64,000 nt of DNA from Myxococcales bacterium. Lineage in GTDB: Bacteria; Myxococcota; Myxococcia; Myxococcales; Myxococcaceae. Of this stretch, positions 50,943 to 58,203 are shown one piece after another (within the stretch, counting starts at the first letter, position 1; every line of letters starts with the position of its first letter). The stretch lies in NCBI GenBank assembly GCA_030681895.1, contig JAUXRI010000225.1, forward strand, positions 59,078 through 123,077. The letters run 5' to 3'. Made by a program: the position numbers and the translations under genes. Under the pieces are notes generated by a model. The model ran no database searches. It was not told where the DNA came from and saw nothing but the letters and a program-made list of their open reading frames with translations.

Positions 50943-52162
50943 GCTCGAGACTCCCAGCGCTGGCCCTGCGCAACGTGGGCCGCAACCGCCGCCGCAGCAT
51001 CATCACCGGCGTCACCATCGTCTTCGGCGTCGCCATGGTGCTGCTCGTGCGCGGCTTCACCGGCGGCATGTCGAAGATGATGGTCGACGACGTCGTGCAG
51101 GGCCGCAGCGGCGCGATTCAGGTGCATCGCACGGGCTACATCGAGAACGTCGACTCGGTGCCCACGCGCCTCAACCTTCCGTACGACGACGCGCTGCGCG
51201 CGAAGATGGCCGCGGTGCCTCACGTCGCCGGCGTCACCGGGCGCATCACCTTCAACGGGCTCGTCAGCAATGGCTCGCAGCAGACGATGTTCATCGGCCG
51301 CGGGCTCGACCTCGCGCACGAGCTCGAAGCGTGTCCGAAGGCGCGTACGCTGGTCTCGAAGGGAGAGCCGCTCGAGACGTCCGACGGCACCGGCGTGACG
51401 TTGCTGGGCGTCGAGCTCGGCGAGTCGTTTCACCTCGCGCCGGGAGCGATGGTCACCCTGCAGTCGACGAGCCCGGGTGGTCGCTCCAACGCGCTCGACT
51501 TGAAGCTCAAAGGCCTCACCACCTCGTCGTTTCCGTTCGAGAACAAGCGCGTGGTGACGCTCCCGCTCGGCACCGCGCAGCAGCTCGTCGGCCTCGAAGG
51601 CCGCGTGACGGAGTACGTCATCGCCGTCGACGACCTGGCCCACCTCGACGAGGCCGCCGACGCCCTGCGCGTCACCCTCGGCCCCGACTACGAGGTGCAC
51701 ACCTGGAGGGAGCTGCAGCCCTTCGTGAGAGACCTCATCACCCGCCAGAACTTCGTGCTCGGCGCCATCGCCTTCGTCCTCTTCATCATCGTGCTCACCG
51801 GCATCATCAACACGATGCTGATGTCGGTGTTCGAGCGCGTGCGCGAGATTGGCACCCTGCTCGCCGTCGGCGTGCGTCGCGCGCAGGTGATGCAGATGTT
51901 CCTCATCGAGGCGGCCGTCATCGGTGCGGCGGGCGGCCTGCTCGGCGCGCTCCTCGGCAAGCTCGTGGTGTTCGGCTTCGCGGTGAAGGGCATCGCGTTT
52001 CAGCTCTCCGGCGTCTCGGGCTCCAACGTGCTGCGCCCGTTCGTCACGCCTGGTTTCACCCTCGGCGCGGTGCTCGTCGCGCTCCTGGGCGCCGTGGGCG
52101 CTGCGCTGTGGCCCGCGTTTCGTGCGTCTCGTCTCAACCCCGTGGAGGCTCTTCGTTCATGA
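50939..52162 (+). CDS. FtsX/LolE-type ABC transporter permease
   Basis: A 407-residue permease with the same layout as the one upstream: helix at about 20-40, periplasmic domain, and three C-terminal helices with the conserved FERVREIGTLLAVGVRR segment. The two are clearly paralogous and should form a heterodimer. ATG overlaps the upstream stop, and its own stop overlaps the next start, so the three are translated as a coupled group. Confidence 0.9.
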   Translation: MSSRLPALALRNVGRNRRRSIITGVTIVFGVAMVLLVRGFTGGMSKMMVDDVVQGRSGAIQVHRTGYIENVDSVPTRLNLPYDDALRAKMAAVPHVAGVTGRITFNGLVSNGSQQTMFIGRGLDLAHELEACPKARTLVSKGEPLETSDGTGVTLLGVELGESFHLAPGAMVTLQSTSPGGRSNALDLKLKGLTTSSFPFENKRVVTLPLGTAQQLVGLEGRVTEYVIAVDDLAHLDEAADALRVTLGPDYEVHTWRELQPFVRDLITRQNFVLGAIAFVLFIIVLTGIINTMLMSVFERVREIGTLLAVGVRRAQVMQMFLIEAAVIGAAGGLLGALLGKLVVFGFAVKGIAFQLSGVSGSNVLRPFVTPGFTLGAVLVALLGAVGAALWPAFRASRLNPVEALRS

Positions 52163-52875
52163 ACACCACTCTCATCGTCTCGCTCCTCGCTCAGGCCGCG
52201 CTCGCCGCCGAGCCCACCGCCGCCGAGATTCTCGCGAAGTACGACGGCATCATGGGCCCCGGCACCTACGAGGCGCTCAGCGAGATGACGGCCACGCGCG
52301 AAGACGGCACCTCGCGCACCTACGGCATGAAGTTCCTCAAGCGTGACGCCGACAAGTTCCGCGTCTGGTTCTCCGAGCCCGCGAGCCTCAAAGGCCAGGA
52401 GATTCTGCGCCTCGGCGACAACGCCTGGGTGTACCTGCCGAACCTCAAGCGCGCGACGCGCATCGCCAACCGCGACAGCTTCCAGGGCGGAGACTTCAAC
52501 AACGCCGACGTGCTGCGGGTGAATTACGCCGCCGACTACACCGCCACCTTGTCACCCTCGACGGTGCCCGACTCGTACGCGGTGGAGCTCAAGGCGAAGA
52601 CGACCGAGACGGCGTACGACCGGATCCGCCTGACGGTGCGCAAGAGCGACCTGCAGCCGCTGAAGGGCGAGTACTTCGGCACCTCGGGCCAGATGATCCG
52701 CTCGGCGACGTTCAGCGAGCACAAGGAGTTCGAGAAGGGCTTCACCCGGCCCGGCCGCATCGTCATGCAGAACGAGGTGGTGAAGGCGCGCAAGACCGAG
52801 ATGGTGACGAAGTCGTTCAAGCTGAACGTCGACGCGCCGCCGCAGCGCTTCATGCAGGCCGACCTCGGGAAGTGA
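52159..52875 (+). CDS. LolA-like outer-membrane lipoprotein-sorting protein
   Basis: A 238-residue periplasmic protein with a signal peptide (about 1-16). The beta-rich sequence, with KFLKRDADKFRVWF and GDNAWVYLPNLKRATRI, fits the LolA-like family often annotated as outer membrane lipoprotein-sorting protein. LolA proteins carry hydrophobic molecules between membranes in an open half-barrel. Coding with two FtsX permeases and an outer-membrane barrel suggests the carrier step of a transport pathway. Its cargo may be lipid or lipoprotein. Confidence 0.85.
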   Translation: MNTTLIVSLLAQAALAAEPTAAEILAKYDGIMGPGTYEALSEMTATREDGTSRTYGMKFLKRDADKFRVWFSEPASLKGQEILRLGDNAWVYLPNLKRATRIANRDSFQGGDFNNADVLRVNYAADYTATLSPSTVPDSYAVELKAKTTETAYDRIRLTVRKSDLQPLKGEYFGTSGQMIRSATFSEHKEFEKGFTRPGRIVMQNEVVKARKTEMVTKSFKLNVDAPPQRFMQADLGK

Positions 52876-52887
52876 GGAGCGCGACCC

Positions 52888-54432
52888 ATGTGGAGGCTCT
52901 CCTTCATCTCGCTGCTCCTCTCGGCCGCGGCCTTCGCGCAAGAGGACGCAGGCGCACCGCCTGACGAGCTCGACGCCGGTGTCGAGGTGGTGGCGCCAGT
53001 CGTGGAGCTGCCGCCCGTCGAGGCGCCGAAGGAGTCACTCTTCGACAAGGTCGTCGACGTCACCGGCTACGGCATGTCGCGCACTCAATTTACCCGCGCG
53101 CGGACCTGGGGCCTCGTGCCCACCAGCGACATTCCCCAGCTCCAGCAGCTCATCGAGTTCAACACGCAGGTGAAGGTCAGCGTCCGTCCACACTCGTACT
53201 TGTCCACCGACGTCTCCCTCATCGCCAGCTACGGCGGGTTCTTTCGGGGCGTCGATGCCGAGGGCCGGGAGGTCGCGCTGGCCGACAAGTCGAGCCCGCA
53301 GGTGCAGCCCATCGTCAGCATCAACGAGCTGTTCATCTCGCACGAGTTCGTCCCCGAGCTGAACCTGCTCATCGGCAAGAAGCGCATCGTCTGGGGGCCG
53401 GGCCTGGCGTTCAACCCGACCGACCTGCTCAACCCGCGCAGAGACCCGACCGACCCGACGTTTCAACGCTCGGGTGTGTGGCTCGCACAGGTGGAAGCGC
53501 CGCTGTCGTTCGCGACGTTCTCCGTCGTGTTCGCGCCGACCGTACTCAAGCAGACCTCGGGTATTCCGACGCAGCTGCTCGGCTGGCCCGCATGGGACCA
53601 GAAAGACACGCAGCTGCACTACCAGCTCGCGGCCCGCGCCTACGCGCTCGTCTGGGACACCGACATCAACCTGATGTTCTTTTTCGGCAACCGCTCCGTC
53701 GACGACTTCGAAGCCAAGCCGCGCCTCGGGCTCTCGCTCAGCCACGTCTTCGGAAACCTCGAGGTGCACGGCGAGGCGCTCTTCCAGACCGGAAGCACGC
53801 GCGACGTGCTCACCTCCGCGTGCCTCACGAACGTGGCGGCTGCCCTGCAGTGCTCCATCGCGAAGACGCCGTATTCCTCGAAGCCGGCGCTCACCAGCCC
53901 CGACCTGCGCCCGAAGGTGCTGGTTGGAGCGCGCTACCAGTTCTCGGACGATTCGTTGCTCTCGCTCGAGTACCTCTACCAACACGACGGCTGGAATCAG
54001 GACCGCTTCCAGGACCTCGCGAACGGCCTCGGGCTCATCACCGAAGCGCGCGGCCTGGGCTTCGACGCGACCATGTTCACCGGCGCGAGCGCGCTCTTCG
54101 GTGGAGCGTCTGCCGATGGGCTGCCCGTGCGCTTCGCGTTCGACCCACGCGGCCGGCACTACGCGTTCCTCACCTACTCGAAGCCGCGCCTCTTCGAGGA
54201 CTTCACCCTGCAGGCCGTCGTCATCGCGAACCTGCGAGACCTCTCGACGACCGTCACGCCGTCGCTGCTCTGGTCGGCGACCGAGTGGCTCAACCTCTCG
54301 GTGCTCGCCTTCGTGCCGGTGCCGGGCCCTGACTCGCTCGCGGTGAAGACCCCGCAGGGCCTTCCCATCACCGAGTTCGGCATCACCCCGTTTGCGTTCC
54401 GCGCGATGTTCGAAGCGCGGGCGTTCTTCTAG
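52888..54432 (+). CDS. Outer-membrane beta-barrel protein
   Basis: A 514-residue protein with a signal peptide (about 1-17) and a low-complexity Asp/Ala/Pro linker (about 20-50). The rest has alternating beta strands with aromatic girdles and ends in Phe-Phe, the usual outer-membrane insertion signal. It lacks POTRA or TonB motifs. Position after the LolA-like gene implies it completes the pathway as an outer-membrane receptor or pore. The family resembles DUF1302-like barrels, but that is tentative. Confidence 0.78.
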   Translation: MWRLSFISLLLSAAAFAQEDAGAPPDELDAGVEVVAPVVELPPVEAPKESLFDKVVDVTGYGMSRTQFTRARTWGLVPTSDIPQLQQLIEFNTQVKVSVRPHSYLSTDVSLIASYGGFFRGVDAEGREVALADKSSPQVQPIVSINELFISHEFVPELNLLIGKKRIVWGPGLAFNPTDLLNPRRDPTDPTFQRSGVWLAQVEAPLSFATFSVVFAPTVLKQTSGIPTQLLGWPAWDQKDTQLHYQLAARAYALVWDTDINLMFFFGNRSVDDFEAKPRLGLSLSHVFGNLEVHGEALFQTGSTRDVLTSACLTNVAAALQCSIAKTPYSSKPALTSPDLRPKVLVGARYQFSDDSLLSLEYLYQHDGWNQDRFQDLANGLGLITEARGLGFDATMFTGASALFGGASADGLPVRFAFDPRGRHYAFLTYSKPRLFEDFTLQAVVIANLRDLSTTVTPSLLWSATEWLNLSVLAFVPVPGPDSLAVKTPQGLPITEFGITPFAFRAMFEARAFF

Positions 54433-54441
54433 GAGCTTTGC

Positions 54442-55137
54442 GTGGCGCACCTCATCGAGCTGTCAGGCATCAAGAAGTCGTACCAACTCGGGCTGACCGA
54501 GGTGGTCGCGCTGCGCGGCGTCGACCTCACCATCGACGTCGGAGAGTTCACCGTCGTCACCGGGCCTTCGGGCAGCGGCAAGACGACGCTCCTCAACATC
54601 ATCGGCTGCCTCGATCGCGCGTCTGCAGGGAAGTACGTGCTCGATGGCCTCGACGTCTCGAACCGCGACTTCGATGATCTGGCCGACGTCAGGAACCAGA
54701 AGATCGGGTTCATCTTCCAGAACTTCAACCTCATCCCCGTGCTCGACGTCGCCGAGAACATCGAGTTCCCGTGCGCGGTGCGCAGCGGTGGAGAAGACCC
54801 GAAGGTGTTGCGCGCGCGGGTCGTGAAGCTGGCCGAGGCGGTCGGCCTCAAGGACCACCTGCATCACAAACCCGACGAGCTCTCGGGCGGCCAGCGTCAA
54901 CGCGTCGCCATCGCGCGCGCGCTCATCACCACGCCCCGGCTCGTGCTCGCCGACGAGCCCACCGCCAACCTCGACTCGAAGACGAGTGATCAGATCGTCG
55001 ACTTGATGCTCGAGCTCAACCGCAACGAGGGCGTGACGTTTCTCTTCTCGACGCACGACCCGCGCGTGGTGCGTCACGCGCGGCGGGCGCTGCAGATTCA
55101 AGACGGAGAGATGGTCGACGGCGCGCTCGCTCACTGA
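54442..55137 (+). CDS. LolD/MacB-type ABC transporter ATPase
   Basis: A 231-residue ATPase. Walker A GPSGSGKT is at 41-48, the signature LSGGQ at 147-151, and Walker B LVLADEPT at 167-174. The overall sequence is of the LolD/MacB/FtsE class that pairs with FtsX-like permeases. It has GTG start and AGGAG ribosome-binding site. As last gene of the operon, it should power the two permeases encoded at the beginning. Confidence 0.93.
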   Translation: MAHLIELSGIKKSYQLGLTEVVALRGVDLTIDVGEFTVVTGPSGSGKTTLLNIIGCLDRASAGKYVLDGLDVSNRDFDDLADVRNQKIGFIFQNFNLIPVLDVAENIEFPCAVRSGGEDPKVLRARVVKLAEAVGLKDHLHHKPDELSGGQRQRVAIARALITTPRLVLADEPTANLDSKTSDQIVDLMLELNRNEGVTFLFSTHDPRVVRHARRALQIQDGEMVDGALAH

Positions 55138-55200
55138 CGAGCGTTCGTCGTCGCGGGCACGAAGTTGTTTTGTCCGAACGGCAGAGGCAGTGTGCGCCGC

Positions 55201-56544
55201 ATGACTGCCTCTCGTTTCTTCAGTGTCGTCGTTCTCGCGCTCGCGGCGGCGTGCGGGCCTGCGCCCCGTCCGACGACCATCGCAGTCACTCCAGTCGGCA
55301 CGGCCATGGGGGCCACGCAGACGGCGATGATCGGCCCCGCTGGCGGGAGCGTCTCGTCTCTCGATGGCCTGGTGACGTTGACGGTGCCTGCCAATGCAAT
55401 CACCGCGATGACCGCGTTCACCGTGACGGCCGTCGCGGCGACCGGCCCCGGCGCCACGCGCGCGTTTCGGCTCGGGCCCGAGGGCACCCGGTTCACCACG
55501 CCTGCGACGGTGACGATGAAGTACTCGGCGGAAGACGCCGCTGGCTCGGCGCCCGGGCTCTTCACCGTCGGCTATCAGGACGGCAAGGGCCAGTGGCGTG
55601 GCGCGACGACGACGGTCGACGAGAGCGCGAAGACCATCTCGGCCCAGACGACCCACCTGTCCGACTGGTCGCTGCTTCGAGGCGCGGCGATTCGTCCAGG
55701 CAGCGCGAGCGTGAAGGTGAACGAGACGCTCTCGCTCCAGGTGAAGGTCTGTGACTTCGGCGAGCCGCCCACTGGCGATGACGACCTCGCGCCGATTGCG
55801 TTCGAGTGCCTGGACTACGACGGGGAAGCGACGCCGCTCCTCACCGCCACCAGCGTCAACGGCATCCCCGGAGGCAATGCCTCGATCGGCACCGTGGGGA
55901 CCGGCGAGAAGTTCCAGTACACCGCCCCAGCGAAGAAGCCGACGCCGAACCCGGTGAGTGTCAGCGTCGTGAATGGCTCACCGAAAAAAGGCAAAGTCCT
56001 GCTCTCCTCGAACGTGACCGTCACCGACGAGTCGTCGCCGCTGAGCTACGTGGGCACCTTCCAGTACAACCGGCGCAGCGGCGGCACGGGCACCGGCTCG
56101 AGCCGCTTCGACGTCATCGGCAACTCGACCGTCGACATCACCCAGGGCGCCGACGGCTCGTACGCGGTCACGGGAGCGTTCCAGCTCACCGGCGGCACGG
56201 TCGAGCTCGCGACGTGTGACTGCTCGCTCCAGAGCGGCAGCGGCCCGTTGACCGACGGCAAGCTGTTCATCACACCATCGACGGGCAAGTACACGTGGCG
56301 GTGGGCCACCTCGTTCACGGCGTCGGCGACGTGCACCAAGCGCACTGGCACCGGCACGTGCCCGACGAGCTACCTGGTGAACGCGAACTTCGACTCTGCC
56401 GATACGGCGTGTGAAGGCACCGGCACGACGACCACCACCACGCCCGAGACGCTGATGGGGGCCTTCGAGCGCACCTGCCGCGGCTCGAACGCGACCGTGT
56501 TGAGCACGACGACCGTCTCGTGGAATTTCGCAGGCCAGCAATAG
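55201..56544 (+). CDS. Exported lipoprotein with ZU5-like domain
   Basis: A 447-residue lipoprotein (signal ending AAAC, Cys18). Residues about 42-145 resemble a ZU5-like beta domain: GPAGGSVSSLDGLVTLTVPANAI. Two further beta-rich parts follow, the last with six cysteines. Function is unknown; ZU5 segments occur in bacterial surface proteins as protein-binding modules. It starts 63 bp after the ATPase gene and may or may not belong to that operon. It ends two bases from the convergent protease gene. Confidence 0.72.
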   Translation: MTASRFFSVVVLALAAACGPAPRPTTIAVTPVGTAMGATQTAMIGPAGGSVSSLDGLVTLTVPANAITAMTAFTVTAVAATGPGATRAFRLGPEGTRFTTPATVTMKYSAEDAAGSAPGLFTVGYQDGKGQWRGATTTVDESAKTISAQTTHLSDWSLLRGAAIRPGSASVKVNETLSLQVKVCDFGEPPTGDDDLAPIAFECLDYDGEATPLLTATSVNGIPGGNASIGTVGTGEKFQYTAPAKKPTPNPVSVSVVNGSPKKGKVLLSSNVTVTDESSPLSYVGTFQYNRRSGGTGTGSSRFDVIGNSTVDITQGADGSYAVTGAFQLTGGTVELATCDCSLQSGSGPLTDGKLFITPSTGKYTWRWATSFTASATCTKRTGTGTCPTSYLVNANFDSADTACEGTGTTTTTTPETLMGAFERTCRGSNATVLSTTTVSWNFAGQQ

Positions 56545-56545
56545 C

Positions 56546-57826
56546 TCAGCGCACGTCCCACGCGACCGTGCCTGAGCACGCCGTGTTCGCGTAGCAGCCC
56601 GCGCGAATCACGTAGTCTCCGTCGGCAGGCGCCACGAAGCGCACGAACGAGAGCTGCCCGCACGCGTCGTCGTTCAGCGCGACCGATGTGAGCGAGCCCA
56701 CATTCGCGATCCGGACGAACGTGTCGCCCGTGCCCGTGGCTCCCGCGAGCTGGCAGGTGCCGGCGGTGAGCGTCTGGCCTCGGCGCAGCGTCACCGTCTG
56801 GTTGGCGGTGCTGCGGGTGGCGTTGGTGGTGCTCCTGCCTGAGAACGCGAAGGCGGGCAGGGTGGGTGGAGTCGGCGGCACCGGCAGGCCGCAGAGCCGT
56901 GAGGACGCCGACGACCGGCAGAGCGCAGCGATGGCCACCTGCGACGACACCACCGTCTCTCCGCTGCAGCCCGTCTCTCGGCACACGTTGACGACGTTGC
57001 AGCTCCCGTTCGCCACGTAGTCGGTGTCGCCCTGCACCAGAATGCCGGCCACCGTGTACCCATCGAGCTCGTACACGCCGGAGCCCGAGTTGCCGCCGAA
57101 GGTGTCGGTCGTCGCCTCGAACGAGGTGCCGTTGCCCGGGTCCCGCACGCTGCCGCCAGTGTCGATTTTGAACGGCACGCCACTGCCGCTCCCGATGACG
57201 CCCACGCGCTGGCCCGTGACGAGCGCGGCCGTCGAGCGACGCACCGGCGCGGGCACGAAGCGGGGCGTCGCGCTGCGGTTGAGCCGAATGATGGCGAAGT
57301 CGGAGACACCCTGTGCCGTCTGTGTCTCGGAGCGCGCCACGATGCTCGCGCACGAGAAGACGTCATCGGCCGTCACCGTCTCGAGCGCCGTCGCCGAGCT
57401 GCGCGCGAACTTGAAGACGAGCCGCGTCGAGGCGCAGTCGGCGGCCGTCGTCACGCAGTGGCCGGCCGTCAGCACGAGGTCATCGTCGATGAGCGTGCCC
57501 GAGCAGAACGCTGGCGTCGGGTCGTTCGCGAAGCGCTGACCTGCGCAGAGCCCTTCGGCCTGCGCGAGCGTGGAGGAGCGGAACCGGATCGCGGATGGCG
57601 TGGAGGTGATGAGGTCGCTCGCCGAGATGAGCGCGACCGTCGACTGCAGCGCGCGCGCTCGCATCGTCACGTCGGCGTGCGCGTAGACGTCGGTGCGGTG
57701 GTCGGTGCCGTAGACGACGGCCTTGCCCTTGTCGGTGACCGCTTCATCACCGGTGTCATCGACCACCAGCAGCTGTTGTCCGCCGCAGCTCATCACCACC
57801 AGGCTCAGCACCGCGGCAGCTCGCAT
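56546..57826 (-). CDS. Trypsin-like serine protease lipoprotein
   Basis: A 426-residue S1-family protease with lipoprotein signal ending VVMSC (Cys14). The catalytic triad is His123 (LTAGHC), Asp176 (SDFAIIRL) and Ser247 (GGNSGSG). The C-terminal 120 residues form a beta domain like a bacterial pre-peptidase C-terminal (PPC) module. The presence of a lipid anchor indicates that it works at the cell surface or periplasm. The start at 57826 is the first Met before the signal sequence. It is divergent from the cytochrome gene. Confidence 0.87.
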   Translation of the reverse strand: MRAAAVLSLVVMSCGGQQLLVVDDTGDEAVTDKGKAVVYGTDHRTDVYAHADVTMRARALQSTVALISASDLITSTPSAIRFRSSTLAQAEGLCAGQRFANDPTPAFCSGTLIDDDLVLTAGHCVTTAADCASTRLVFKFARSSATALETVTADDVFSCASIVARSETQTAQGVSDFAIIRLNRSATPRFVPAPVRRSTAALVTGQRVGVIGSGSGVPFKIDTGGSVRDPGNGTSFEATTDTFGGNSGSGVYELDGYTVAGILVQGDTDYVANGSCNVVNVCRETGCSGETVVSSQVAIAALCRSSASSRLCGLPVPPTPPTLPAFAFSGRSTTNATRSTANQTVTLRRGQTLTAGTCQLAGATGTGDTFVRIANVGSLTSVALNDDACGQLSFVRFVAPADGDYVIRAGCYANTACSGTVAWDVR

Positions 57827-58203
57827 GGCGTCGTGCCTTCGCAAGGGCCACGCCACCGCTGACGTCCACCAGCGCTGCTCGCCGAACCACCCGGATTCCT
57901 GATCGGACCTGTGGGACGACGTCTGTGTGCGCACGCACCGTTCGGCAGGTTGGCTGACTCGTGAATGTCAAGGCACGTCACAGCACTGGACTGACCCCGT
58001 CTCGGTCGAAGTCGCTGAATCGACGGAGGAGTTTGCCTTTCGGAGCGAGAAGCAAAACTGATGGCGAGGCGCCTCCGCTTGACCCTCATCAAGATTCCTT
58101 TTTGCCGCAGCGAGAGGGTATGGCGCTAGACGTTACCCACTCCCGTGCTGTGGCAGTGATTGTCGTCCCGGCATCACTGAATCGTCATCAAAGGGTCAGA
58201 CCT
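57827..58203. other. Divergent intergenic region upstream of decahaem cytochrome
   Basis: No gene is seen in these 377 bp, which are less GC-rich than their surroundings. They must hold promoters for the protease (leftward) and the cytochrome (rightward). TTGACC at 58079 is -35-like, but no good -10 follows. A TGGCAG...TTG element at 58150 is only a poor sigma-54 match. AAAGGG about 10 bp before the ATG at 58204 is a probable ribosome-binding site. Confidence 0.5.

Noticed and set aside
52888..54432. MtrB-like porin partner for the decahaem cytochrome
   Set aside because: It is inside the TetR-controlled transport operon, has no CXXC motif at the N-terminus and is separated from the cytochrome gene by three units.
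58145..58165. Sigma-54 promoter before the decahaem cytochrome
   Set aside because: The -12 element lacks the required GC, so the match is too weak.
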